DNA of 64,000 nt from Alitta virens (lineage: Eukaryota; Annelida; Polychaeta; Phyllodocida; Nereididae). The position numbers and the translations under genes were made by a program. Location of the stretch: contig OW028584.1 in assembly GCA_932294295.1 (NCBI GenBank), forward strand, positions 21,111,638-21,175,637, read 5' to 3'. The first letter of the stretch is position 1. Each line of letters opens with the position of its first letter. Of this stretch, positions 1-12,323 are shown piece by piece. Under the pieces are notes generated by a model. That model was not told the DNA's origin. It searched no databases and worked only from the letters and a program-made list of their open reading frames with translations.

Positions 1-654
1 TTGTTTTTAAAGTATGAAATTTAATTTTTGAATTTTCGATCAAATGACCTTTGAAAATTGCACTCAGATCTGAGAAGTTAAAAATCATATGAGTCTGGCC
101 TTGTTCTGCCATCAGGGCACCTTTGTTTAGTGAGATACTTGTGCAGTATTCACATTATTTAATTGTAATTTGTTTTCTCAAGAAACAGAGCAAGGTAGCA
201 TGTAAGTGACCAGTTCAGGCAAGTTGATCATCGTTGATAACAAATATTTTCAATCGTATGGATATTCTTGTGCCTAACTAAGTAGTATGCTATGTTCACC
301 AAGTATGACTGATTTGCGCTGAGGTAGTCTATTTTGGATATAAATTGAAATTATTTCACTGCAATAGTCAAAATGAAATTGTGCAATATTATGTATATAA
401 AATGAATACTACATGTGGAGTTAACAATTATTAAATGTCACTTTTAAGAGATGGATAAAAAAAAAATACATATATTAATTTTCGCTAGATTTATTATCAT
501 AAATTGTAATATCACTTTGTTTAAGAAATCACAGAGTCAATTCCTCACATAATATGTGTATCACAGTAGGCATTTGTGGTTATTACAGACATTCACATGC
601 TTAATTATATTTTAAAGTCCCAATTATGTTCACTTTGTTAATTAGTCAAAACTT
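1..654. other. intergenic / MDH1B 3' flank
   Basis: No gene is seen. The stretch is AT-rich and lies downstream of the minus-strand MDH1B-like stop codon, so its right part is probably the 3' untranslated region of that gene. The only notable site is a minus-strand AATAAA, listed separately. Confidence 0.5.
490..495 (-). terminator. candidate poly(A) signal for MDH1B
   Basis: TTTATT on the plus strand reads AATAAA on the minus strand, about 160 bases past the MDH1B-like stop codon. Position and sense fit a polyadenylation signal, but the hexamer is common in AT-rich DNA. Confidence 0.35.
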
Positions 655-3600
655 TTAAGACTGGCCAGCCTCTTCTTGATTGTCTGCATTAGGGGACTGT
701 CCTTCATCAACAGTATTTTCAATTTCTTCAACAGGCTTTTCATTGTCCTCAACAGGCTTTTCACTATCCTCAGTAGGCTTGTCATCAGCCTCAACAGTTG
801 TATCATTTTCATCCACTGGTAGTCCATCCATTTGTGCAGAATTTTCATCCTTTTGCACCTGGCTTTCACCATCCTCTGTTGCTAGCATTTCATTATTGTT
901 ATTTTGTGAATTACCTGTGACAAAAAAAAAAGATCATGTTGGATATAAATTTTCTTACATGTCAATCAGTTTGTTAGTGATAAAATATATAATTATAAAA
1001 ATTGTTGAGAAATTAATGATTTCTATATTAGGGATTTCTTTCAATTCTTTGTATGAATGTTATTAAACATGTGATTGTTATGTAAAACATTCTTGGTTTT
1101 TTATGGAAATAAGGCATACAATGAGCCATCGCTGGGTACATTCAATTCAATTTATTGGACCTTTTGTACAAATTGAAACAGTCGTACTTTAATCATATAT
1201 ACCATATACCAAAAAAACAAAAGTAATACACAAAAGTGAATAACCAGAATATAAAATAAAGCCAGTTTTGATGAAAATCATTAAAATTGACTGGTGCATG
1301 TGTGGGTGGATTAGGGCTTTACGTCCTGTATTTCTGCACTTGATGGGCTAATTAGGACAGGCAGAGACCATGGCAATGAGACGATGGGTGAAGCAGCCAT
1401 CCAACTTAGGTTTGATTGGGGATTGAACCTTGGACCCAGTGATTGGAAGCCCAGCACATTACCACTGAGCTAGGCCCCCACCCAAAATAACCGGTGTACA
1501 TTATGCGTATGCTGTAGCACTTTGATTTATGCTTTTGACAAGTATGGAATTGGCCCTGCAACATGTATGATCAAATGAGGGCCAAATTATTTTACCTCCA
1601 GGTGTAGGGGTTCTGTTCACCGTCTGGGTGTCCATTGGTCCGAAGGATTTTATCATTGCCTGAAATTACAAAAGTAACAATCAGTATTTAACTCTGCTTT
1701 TCTCAAGCACTTCAGCATTTGCTGGTAAATTCTAGCATTTGATCTGGACTAAGTAGAAAAAAGTACCAGTCCAAAATAGAGGATGGAAGACATTTAAAAA
1801 TATATATATATGAAAAACAAGTACATTTGGTTCAACAGAAGTAGAACAATAACTTCACTTTCACTTGGGTGAATACAAGTGATACATTGAGGAGAATAAT
1901 CACTCTCCTAAGCAGACCCTCGATCTGGTCACTCAGTGAGGGGTGATAGCCATGTGGTGATACAAAAAGGAGTGTCTTACCAAGTTCGAAATTTAGTTTT
2001 TAGATTTTGAGTGATTGTCATAATTACTCACCTGAACGACTTCTTTAATTTTCTGCTTAGTCTCATCGTCAATGTTGAGATTATCGGCCACTTGCCAAGA
2101 TCCAGCAGTGAATTTCACAGGCAACGAAAATACAATATCAGCAGGAATGTCATATGCTGATCCTGAAACACAAATGTTGATCAACTTCAGCATTAATTTG
2201 TGTTTTTTATAAGTGATTAATCACTCAACTAACAAGAATGGTCACAAGATAGTTGCTGAAGTGCTGTACTTATAAATATAGTTGCTAGTCTGGGAAGCAA
2301 GATTAGGATTCTGATAGCTGCTTCTAAAGATGTCTCTGTAAGACTTCAGTACAGGTGGCAATATTTCAGGCATACTTGTAAGTATTTGCACAATAAATGA
2401 AATGCATAGTTTACTACTAACCATCACTTCTTACACCAAGAGAGAAGACCTGCTCTTCCGGTGATCCATTCCACCAATGTTTTAATAATGTTTGGATAGA
2501 TGCAGCTTTGGACATTGTAGTCTTGTGCTTCAGCATTTCTTCTGTAGCTTTCTTTCTCCCCTGTAATTGCCGTTGAAATTCTGTTGCTAACCACTTGTTG
2601 TCGTGTGCCATTTCAACACACGACCTCGAATAAAATGGCGGACCCCAAATTGCACCATCATAGTTGTGCACACGCGCATTTGAGACATCGACGAAGTTAG
2701 TGCCTGTAGGGTCACCCCATACAACGACATCCACAACTTCAGCGCTGTTCACTTGAAGCTTCTGTGCTAAAATGGCCTTTGCTTGATTTTCCAAAGTTCT
2801 TGAAACAGCTACAATATTTGTAGGTGAAATATCAGGTGCATTTTTAATGAGAATGTCTGCATTAAAATTGACAGGGCCATCTCCAGCAACTACTATCTTA
2901 GCATCCTTGTCGGCATGCCCGTTTATTAATTGTCCGAGATTTTCGAATAGTTCTTGGTTCCTTTGAAGCCATGATTGCTGTGATTCCTCTTCATGTTTTG
3001 CCACTTCGTCCAGAATGATAATAACATGACAACTGTTGAGGGAATCACCAGCAGCGGCGGTCACAATAGTTTCTCGAACGAGCGGAAAACCCAGGTCCAT
3101 AATTTCCATTTCCATGCCTCTTACTTCTTCCAAGCTCTCCTCATTTGTGAGAAGCCTCAAAGATATCTGCACATCTTTGCCAAATACTTCTCCAGACACC
3201 AAGTGATGCACTAAGTTATAGCACGTTGAATGATGAGCATTAGATATGCAGACCTGTGAGAGAGAAAAAATTATTGAAACAAGTAATATTGATGATGAGA
3301 CAGAAGATAACCATGTACAATGAATGACTTTCTTTTATCAATTGAAAGCTTGAGTTTGATTAAATTTAATATACTACCTAAAACTTACTTATATGAGAGT
3401 TAATTTACGTGGAAATTTTAAAATTTTGCAGTGGGTGCACTATCCGACAATTTGGTTACCTTAATTAGATTTTCGACAATCCACATTTTCTTCCTTTCTT
3501 CATCAATTTCTATCTTGGTCTGCAGATTTTCTTCAGCAATATTCAGCTGCAGATTGCTAATCATACTGGATGTCAAATTGTAGTAAATCTTTGCATATTC

Positions 3601-5796
3601 CTGCAGCTCGTTTGCCCCACCCATGTACAATCCTTTTCCACCCCTGTCGACTAATTCCCGCCATACTATAGGAGAGGCTGTGTGTGTCCAATTTCGCTCT
3701 TCACATGTTTTCTTTAGCCATTCCTGAAAGACAAGGAGAAACTATTACAGCTATATGTTATACTCAGAGGAATTAATTCATACATGATTTCTTATTTCAT
3801 TTAATAGGCCTGTATTACGCTTAAGCATACCTCCCACTCATGCGGCTGAATTAGGATCTTGTGCACATTGAAGTTGGGTAAATTTTTTGCCAGTGCATCA
3901 GCCAGCAACTCAACTCTTGCAAAGTAAGGGCAATTAGCTCTACCTGCAAAAAATAAATCAAGAATTTAATATTATAACAAACGGGAAAAATTATTGCATT
4001 CGAATTAACTACAAGGGCGCGCGCTATTTAGGCAGATTCTTCAAGAGGAATTAGGCATCTGTTTAATGTCAGTTTTTATTGTCATTGAATGATTCTCCAT
4101 AAAATAACCTAATGATAAGTCTGCCCAATTATGGAATTAACATGGGCAACATCGAGCTGACATGACATGTAACAAGTATTTTTGGAGATGGTAAATGCTA
4201 AATTAGATATAGCTCATTTAGAATTGGCAAATTCATGTTGAATGACTCATTGACACTGTCACACCGCCAATCACTGATTGACAATGCAGTGGTGTATTCA
4301 GTGATGGAAGTGGGGGGGGGGGGGGGGAACAGTCCCCCTGACCAAACAGTGCTACGTAGCTCTCCCCAACGACTTTGCTTTTATATAATTTTTTATTTAG
4401 GGTTTCTACACTAAAATATTTTGATTTTCAAAGGTAGCCCATGAAGCCTTCTTAGGCTGCCCAAGACGAAATTGACCTTAGCTGCAGGTAAAGTGTCCAT
4501 AGAATAGATGAACAGTGGGTACAACAGTTTGGATTCTGGCACAGTAAGTGGCAACAGAACTCTTTTCACTGAGCAGCCCTGAATTCAGCAAGACATAAGT
4601 CTTTCCTCTCCTCTTACACATTTTGCTTTTCAGACACAGTTCATAACTAAAGGGCCCTTCACACATAGCCGGATCAGACGCCGGGGTGTCCCTGAGTAAA
4701 ATTTCTTTCACTCCGGGCCTGGGTTCCGGGATCAAAGAGCTGAAAATGTCAACAAAAAAGAAATGTTTGGCGTTGTGTACACGATGGCAATACGATGTAA
4801 ACAAGGAGCAACACGGATGTAACACAACTGTCCCGGAAGAGTGCGGAGTGAACCGGATTTTACACGGTGCCTTCGCGGATATAACCGGTCTTTACACCGT
4901 GTTCATTCGTGTGGAACCGTGTTGGTCCTTGTACTCTCCGGCGTTAATGGCGGCGAAATATTCATGCCCGGTTGACGCCAGACATAGCCAGAGATACCAC
5001 AAAGTATGCCGGAGTCAATATGGAGATTCCCGGAGATCGCCGGAGTCTACTGGGAGTCAACACGGATCAACATTAAATTACTCCTGGACCTCTGGCAAGA
5101 AAAATTGAACATTTTAAATTTTTTCCCCCGAGTCCCACGGTGCTCCCGGATCGCCCCGGACAATGCCGGACAATGCCGAAAATAAACACGAGGTCTACAC
5201 GCTATTACGTCTGATCCGGCTATGTGTGAAGGGGACTCAACTGATTCCATTTATATATAATTTTCTCTGGGAAATAACAGAATTTCAGAAATCAAAATGA
5301 TAATGTTAAATATATATATACATTAAATGCACTAAAAATACTGCTGCAAGGGTGCACTTTGCTTCATTCAGCCTTTCAGAGTCAAGGGTGGGAACTTTTT
5401 CAGCCAATAGAATTGCAGTATTCTGTCATAGCCACCTGGTGGAAATATATGCATGACTATTTTGATTATGGTGTATCTGGATCACTCTGTAATAAGCCAT
5501 GGCCCCTTGCCCCCCCCCCCCCCCCGCTAGTCTACCCACATTTCCCAATAATTTTCCACGTCCATGAGAGGACAGATCTATACGCCATCTAGTCCATCAT
5601 CACTGCACACACTGGGTGTATTCGATGCAAATCTTGGATGTTTTCCACGTTGACACCAATACAAATACGAGTCAAAATATTCCTTTACCTATCTGAGTCA
5701 ACCATATCAATATAGAATTCTTGAAAATTGGTGTTTGCCACAGAAACAGCGTTTAAGGGTTCAAATTTCCTCACCTGCTATGACAATCTTCGCCAT
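655..5796 (-). CDS. MDH1B: MDH1B-like: putative malate dehydrogenase 1B (7 exons, 561 aa)
   Basis: Exons in transcript order are 5796-5775, 3943-3831, 3723-3460, 3253-2422, 2162-2032, 1659-1596 and 914-655. All have GT-AG borders and compatible phases and total 1686 bases. The product resembles vertebrate MDH1B (human about 518 aa) throughout: an N-terminal [15 protein letters not shown] stretch that looks thioredoxin- or glutaredoxin-like (about 1-100), then a lactate/malate dehydrogenase-like region (about 134-475) with the block [15 protein letters not shown] (309-323), then an acidic tail (476-561) with repeated EKPVE units. The aligned catalytic His of cytosolic MDH (WGNHSS) is Pro315 here, and the substrate Arg positions also look lost. 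Function in the family is not established; vertebrate expression is mostly in testis and ciliated tissue. It is head to head with the NIFK-like gene. The family call is strong; enzymatic activity is doubtful. Confidence 0.9.
1300..1486 (-). repeat. SINE family A copy (tRNA-derived), in MDH1B intron 6
   Basis: On the minus strand it starts with a tRNA-like head carrying an A box (TAGCTCAGTGGT) and a B box (GGTTCAATCCC). A body follows with the phrases ATTGCCATGGTCTCTGCCTG and CAGGACGTAAAGCCCTAATC. Two further copies with the same head and body lie at about 10973-11143 (plus) and 31586-31786 (minus). The head resembles a tRNA-Gly but is not a functional tRNA. Confidence 0.8.
4495..5460 (+). repeat. 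dispersed repeat Y, copy 1, split by a transposon
   Basis: The two flanks (about 4550-4650 and 5237-5455) together match, in reverse complement, an uninterrupted stretch at about 11725-12030. Shared phrases include CTGAGCAGCCCTGAATTCAG, GCACTAAAAATACTGCTGC and CATAGCCACCTGGTGGAAAT. It lies in intron 1 of the MDH1B-like gene. No coding potential is evident. Confidence 0.75.
4652..5236. mobile_element. non-autonomous TIR DNA transposon inside repeat Y
   Basis: The ends are near-perfect inverted repeats of about 27 bases (CCCTTCACACATAGCCGGAT at 4655 onward, and its reverse complement ending at 5234). The roughly 585-base insert splits repeat Y, and the intact copy of Y at 12.0 kb shows the empty site. 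The interior is GC-richer than the surroundings, with repeated CCGGAGT/CCCGGA motifs and no convincing transposase. The target-site duplication is unclear, so I do not assign a superfamily. Confidence 0.75.
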
Positions 5797-5980
5797 CTTG
5801 TTTGGTGTTGCTAGGCAACTGCAAGAAAACGCTGGGTAGCATGTCGACTAGCCCCCTAGTGGAAAAGATAGGTCCTCATCCCATGATCCTTCGTTTTCTT
5901 CGGTAAGGCGGCGCTACGCACCGGACAAGCGCCGTCTTTCGGCAGAAATTGATGATCCTTATATTAAGCACGTGGCAGAA
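5797..5980. promoter_or_regulatory. shared MDH1B/NIFK bidirectional promoter region
   Basis: The minus-strand MDH1B start (5796) and the inferred plus-strand NIFK start (5981) are separated by only 184 bases. The stretch is GC-richer than its surroundings and no TATA box is evident, as expected for a bidirectional promoter. A short upstream ATG frame (5841-5906) ends in TAA before the NIFK start and could act as an upstream ORF if it is transcribed. Confidence 0.6.
5887..5950 (+). repeat. GC-rich hairpin repeat fragment in the NIFK 5' region
   Basis: The sequence TACGCACCGGACAAGCGCCG followed by TCTTTCGGCAGAAATT is identical to units in the array at 22921-23014. The preceding GTTTTCTTCGGTAAGGCGGC resembles the start of the 406-base units at 22111 and 22517. 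It ends about 30 bases before the inferred NIFK start codon, so the NIFK leader probably contains repeat-derived sequence. Confidence 0.75.
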
Positions 5981-8900
5981 ATGGTGAAGAAACAACGACG
6001 TAGTTTGCCAGGAAATGTTGCGCTGGACTCGCAACTGCAAAAGCAATTCATCAAGAAAGTTAAAACGATAAAGAAGAATGTGAGTGTTGTTAGAATTAGT
6101 GTCTGAAATTTCAAAACGTGCTACAATTTCCTAGCTTGATCACAGTTGCGTATTATCGCCCACCCACAGTGCTGCACATGTAATGTTTGAAAATGATCTT
6201 CCCATCAGCTAGCGCTGGTACCGCTAGGGATGCAAAGGCCGGGAAAGTTTCCATGTATTTGGAAATTTTCCATGGAAAAATTCTGGGAATTTATAGCGTT
6301 GGGAATATTGGGAATTTTCAAAATGAAAGGCCTTTCATTTTATTTTTTACATTCTTATTGGCCTAACTACATTTCTTGTCAATGCTTGTTAGTTATTTTG
6401 TTTTCCGTGATTTACTTCCATTCATGGATTAAATTTTATATTTCTGGAATGAAATTGTCTAAGAACAAAGAACTTTCATAATCAGGCTCTCAGCAGATAG
6501 CGTGATAGTGCTTTACAGTCACCAGTGGTTGTTCTAGTCTGGGAGCCACTGCAGCATATTTTGTCATCAAGGTGGCAGCAGCGAAGTTTGGAACTTTGGA
6601 TCCTGGGATCGTTTGTATCATTCTGCATTGGTTCTTTCAGCCGAGTACACACGAAAAATTGCAATAGGCTCACCAATGAAAGGGTGGAGCAGCTAGTCTC
6701 TATCAAGTCCAACCTGCAGTTGTTTGAGCCATCTCTGGATTCTTCAACAAGCCTTACTTATGAATCTGTTGCTGAATATGAATTTAATGATATTGACGAT
6801 GAAGTTTAAAGATCAGAAGTAAAATGTTGTTTGATTTAATGACAAACTTAGTTCTGTACTTTAATTGATAATTTTGACCCTATCTTAATATTTGTTGTTT
6901 TGTAAGTGATTTTGAATCTTGAAGTTCTTGCCACCTGTTGCAACATTTCTTGTTGTTCTTCTTACTATATTTCTAAACATTCAGATGTCTTCTGAGAAAA
7001 TAAAAGTATGCTGAAAGCCTGACACATCATTTAGCATGTTTAGACGGTAATAGACATTCACCTTTCATATCATTTCAATCATTAGCAGTTATATTCCCAT
7101 ATAATGTCCATAAATTCCCATATATTCCCATAAATTCCCCATTTTCCCGTAAATTTCCACTGCGAAAATTCCCGGGAATTTTGCATCCCTAGGTACCGCA
7201 GTCTCCTACACTGTAGAAAAAGTTTAAGCAGCACTGAAAATAATCTTTTTCAGAGCTGCCCTGTTTTTGTGCAGTTCCTGTTGACCACAACTACCCGGAT
7301 ATATGGTCGCATCCAACTCAGTGACACAATTTCTGTACACGTGTTACTCGGCAACACTATTTAATGGGTTATGGGACCACTTGCATTAGGGAGGGCTGCA
7401 CCATTGCTGCCCAAAAAAGTTTGAAATTACCCATAAATGATTATCTTTGATACACGTTTAATGTTTAATGTGCAAGCAAAAAAATTTAAATAATATGTAG
7501 CTTTCAGTTTCAATGCCAGGAATAAGCAAAGCTATACAATATGTATAGGAGTCCCTGACCCTGTTCTTTTAAAGCTGGGTTGTCACTCAATAAGACAGTG
7601 GCCAAAATCTTAAAAAACTTCACCTGATATTAAATATTTCATGCCATCAAAAATCCAATATGTGAACAAACTGAGTGATGATGTCACAATACTCAACATT
7701 GGGTGATGATGCCATTTCCACTGTTGATTTATTTCAATGTACTATTGATTTTTTGTAATTAATGTCTGATTATTAGCTTACACATATTTAGTGTGCCTTG
7801 ATCAAATAAGGTGATTTTCAATTATTTAATTAAGTTTTAGGAAATAGTAATTTTGACAGAAAGTGGACTTTTTTTTTCTTTTTTTTGTACCTGGAACTAG
7901 GCCTTTACCAAGTATAGGACTATCATACTATGTTCTATAACAGACCAGGTAAAAAAATTGGTATAGATTTGAAGATAGGATAGAAATTTTGAGGAAATAT
8001 AAGCAAAAAATTGAGTTTTTTAAAACAAACCGCTTCAAGTAACCCTAACTATATTTCCCTCATTTGGTTCAGATTTCCCAAAAATTCCTCCAGGGGGGAG
8101 AGGGCAGTTTTTTCACATTTAGTCAATTTCTTTTGCACTTAACGTCTTTAATCATATAGCAATATGCTAATATGTTATCTGCCACTGTCAGAAGAGAGCG
8201 AAAAGCTAAAGGAATGGAAATGGATTTGAAATTTAATGTGGTTTATATGCTGTCAACATTGTTGAAGTTGTGTTTGATAATTTCACAGATTCTATGGCAT
8301 ACCTTTCCTTACTTTAGTGTGGGCCTTCAGGCTTCATGCGCTTTGTCTCAGGTTTCACACTTATATTGTCTGAAAGTATTTACCAAATGCAGTTAAGAGC
8401 AAGCTCAAGCAGACAGCAGCAGACAGCAGCAGACGACACGCAGGATGCGCCACCTAGCAGATATGTAGTGGCGACACCTTGTGGATAAGCTCAGCGATCG
8501 ATTCAGCTCAGGAATACACGCAAATGTCTGTCTGCTAATTCGTGAAGTTTGTGATCTTTATGCTCTTTATTGTCTTCAGATATTCATTATGTGTAAAATT
8601 AGGGATTATTCTAACGTCATAACATTTTAATTGCTTATATTATGATGTTATATGATGTTATGATATGACGTGAAGTTGATTCGGTTCATGCGTTTACGGC
8701 ATGCAGCTGGTTTGCGGCAAATAATGTTTGTGACGGTCTGAAATTGATGACAACCTTACTGCTGAAGCTTCACATCATGTTCTGTTAATCATGTTTTGTT
8801 ATCAGGTTATGTACGCTCTATAAATATGCCCAAATTTTGCCCAAATGCCCATGCATGCCTGCAGCCCCCCCCCCCCCCCCCCACCTCAGGTATGTTCTGG

Positions 8901-11900
8901 TGATTTACCAGTGTTGGCAAATTTAACCCCACCTGGTTAAACCCGTATTAAACCTCGGTTCGGCTAAATAGAAACTTTGCCCGAACTGGGTTAAACCCCA
9001 TAATTTTACTTATAATCAGTAGTAAAGGTGTAATATTTAAACTATTGTTTCTGAAACATTAAACTTTGCACAGATAATGCTACATGGTGGTAGGACATAA
9101 CCAAGATCAATGGTTGTTACCCCAAATTTGCAATTGTAAAAACACTAAATTACTTGGTTTAGAAATTTTTTTCGCCATAGCTTTAAAATTATACTCTCTG
9201 GAATTCAGTCGACGGGTTGACTACACGCCTAGTAAAGTCGTCCCCATATTGGTTAAGTCATCCAAACAGGTTGTCAAGTCGTCGTCATGGATGTAGATCA
9301 AAACTGTATTTTATTAGGGAGATTTTTGTTGTTATTCTTTCAGCCACAGACACAGACACAGACAAAGGGCAGTGGTGTTGTATACATAGGGCACATTCCT
9401 CATGGATTCTATGAAAGACAGATGAAGAATTACTTCGCGCAGTTTGGGCAAGTAAAAAGACTACGTATCTCAAGAAGTAAAAAGGTAAACTTGTCCTCTA
9501 TAATTTACGTGAATGGTTTGTATCTAGTGATCTCAATATTTCATTTATTATCATATGATCATAATGATGATTATGGAAATTGTTCGTTGTGCAATTATGC
9601 CATTAATTTCTTGTTTAACATTATTTTGTTACAGACCGGCGGAATCAAAGGATATGCATTTGTTCAGTTCGTTGATGATTTTGTTGCCAAAGTAGTGGCG
9701 GACTCCATGAACAATTACCTGATGTTCCACAAACTTCTAAAATGTGAGTGATTTTTCCATTAGTTTAATAGGCCATGGTTTCTTGATATCCCGTTTGCAA
9801 AACTTCACCAACTCTACTTGAGTAGTCAGTTGGTTCAGGTAAAAAATACTCAATAGACGGCATCTTTTTTTTCATAACCATCTTGTAACAGTAGTCTGTC
9901 CGCTATAACTATCATGACGCAGATATCTTTGCACCATTTTGGTCGGGGCGGTAGGGCAGGGGAAAGGAAATCTTCTTTCTAATTCTGAATTTTGGCAGCC
10001 ATTGACTCAGACTCAGATCCTTTATTTCTTTGCTCAAAATAATAATAAAATAGAAAACAAAAATTATCATTATAAATTAGTATAAAGAGCTAAGGCAATG
10101 GATACCGCTGAAGAGGCGCCCACATAAACATATTTATAATATAGTGATAAATCAAATATCTTGACTTGTAGGTACAGTGGCTGGCATGGATCATTCAGAA
10201 CTATTAAACTGCAAAGAAATATGAGATACTTACATGGTTTTGAGATGAACTGTTTGATATGGCCTAAATAATAAAAATTAATTTTAACTGTACATTGACA
10301 CTGATAGAATTCAGCTAAACAGAAGTAACAATAATTGTGGCTATAAAATATTCATCAGATGTAACTTCGTGTTTTGATCATGTTTATTGTCAATTAATAC
10401 TTAGTAGGATACTAAAATTTTTGATTAAATAACATTGGGACTTGTTATTTTATTTTCTGTTGGCTCATTTTCATCGTATAGGTGGATACGATATGCTAAA
10501 AATAATATAAGTGTCGCCTAATCTATTCACACAATGGGATAGCTGCTAAACCACCAAAGGTACCCCTGGCAAATCCCACAAAGCTCGAGTAATATCATAA
10601 TATATTAAATGTCATATCAACTGCTGCAAAAGAATTTGTTTTTGGACACTGGTGGCGCTGCAATGCAGTGGTCACAGATAAAGTAAACACAGATGGGTCA
10701 ATGCTCAGTGCCAACGTCTCAAATTTCCCACTTCCTGTTACCCTCCGCTAGTATGTTTGCCACCTGCTTTGACAGTGGAGGATCTATCACTGGCTTAGGT
10801 GCAAGCATTAAAAGGTCTTAAATTGAATGAAGTGGAAGCAAGCACCCTGTTAAGTCTGTAAGGCCATTCTTAAAAATATTCCTGTTGCGGGTTATGCGAA
10901 CGTACAGAACATATCAGTGCATATGACAAATTTTTTCCTTGCTATGTTTTTTTATATTAGTTTTCATTCTGTTACGACAGTGGTAGCACGCGCTGGGCTT
11001 CCAACCACTGGGTCCTGGGTTCAATTCCCAGTCGAGCCTATGTTGGATGACTGTTTCATCCTTCGTCTCATTGCCATGGTCCCTACCTGTCCTTCAGGTG
11101 CAGAAATACAGGACGTAAAGCCCTAATCCACCACCACCACTCATTCTGTGTTATGAGAAAATTCTTCTGAGGTTAAAAAAAAAATTCCTACCTACCTGAT
11201 TGGTTTTTCAAGTGTCATGTAACCCGCAACAGAAATACTTTTGAGGATGGCCTAATTGGAACTGAAAACCATTTTGTCTAAGAGGCCAACATACACCCCT
11301 GTATATTTTTGTACTGACTTGCTATAGACTTTAAATTCACTGGAGAATAAGGTCTATGTAATAGCCAATATTCATTATTTTTTTATTAAATATTTTTCCA
11401 GGTGAATACGTTCCTATTACACGACTGCATCCAAAAACATTTAAAGGTTGTGGTCGCAATTTTCGTCCATCCGTCGGTCTCAAAGCAAGCAGAAACAGAC
11501 ATAACCAGGAAAAGACAAATAAGAAGCTCGAAGAGTTAAAAAACAAGGCCATAAGACGAAAGGCACGGTCATTAAAAAAGCTTGGAGAACTTGGCATTGA
11601 CTTTGAATATCCTGGATTGGTAAGGAAGATGTTTTTCTAATTTTATTCAAGTTAAAATTACAACCAACCTTTGTACATTCAAAATTGCCCGAACAGCCAT
11701 CTGTGTGGAATAGTGGATTTTCAAGGAAGTTTCGCTATATTTCCACCAGGTGGCTATGACAATACTGCAATTCTATTGGCGGAAAAAGTTCCCGCCCTTG
11801 ATTGTGATTGGCTGAAGCAAAGTGCATCCTAGCAGCAGTATTTTTAGTGCATTTTTAATGTATATTTGACATCTTATCATTCAACTGATTTCCACTTTTT

Positions 11901-12292
11901 CCCTGAGAAAAATTATATTTATGGAATCAGCTAGTTATGATCTGCTATGTCTAGAAAGCAAAACGAGTAAAAAGAAGAGATGAAAGATTTATGTCCTGCT
12001 GAATTCAGGGCTGCTCAGTAAAAAGACTCCATTGACCGCCAGAGCGCTGTAAACGGCCACTGCATACTCAGTCCCCCAGACTGAATTTTCATTGTATTAG
12101 CCCTCTATTAAATAGCCGCTTGATATATACTGCAAATTTATCAATTCCATTCATGGGTGACCATCCTAGCGCCACCTGGCAGATACTTTAGAGAGGCACT
12201 CATCTTGAGAGCTCTGGTGTACAGTAAATTTGATGTTGGCATTATAGTTTTGGTTGGTATGACGTAATTCTTCTGAATAATCGGTTGTAATA

Positions 12293-12323
<31 letters not shown>

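Noticed and set aside
4686..5108. 140-codon plus-strand frame
   Set aside because: It lies wholly inside the non-autonomous TIR element, has no recognisable domain, and its composition follows the CCGGAGT sub-repeats.
5841..5906. Possible NIFK first exon starting MSTSPLVEK with donor CG|GTAAGG
   Set aside because: The frame stops at TAA, and skipping the sequence to the MVKKQRR exon is not needed. The donor-like site is within repeat-derived DNA. It is kept only as a possible upstream ORF.
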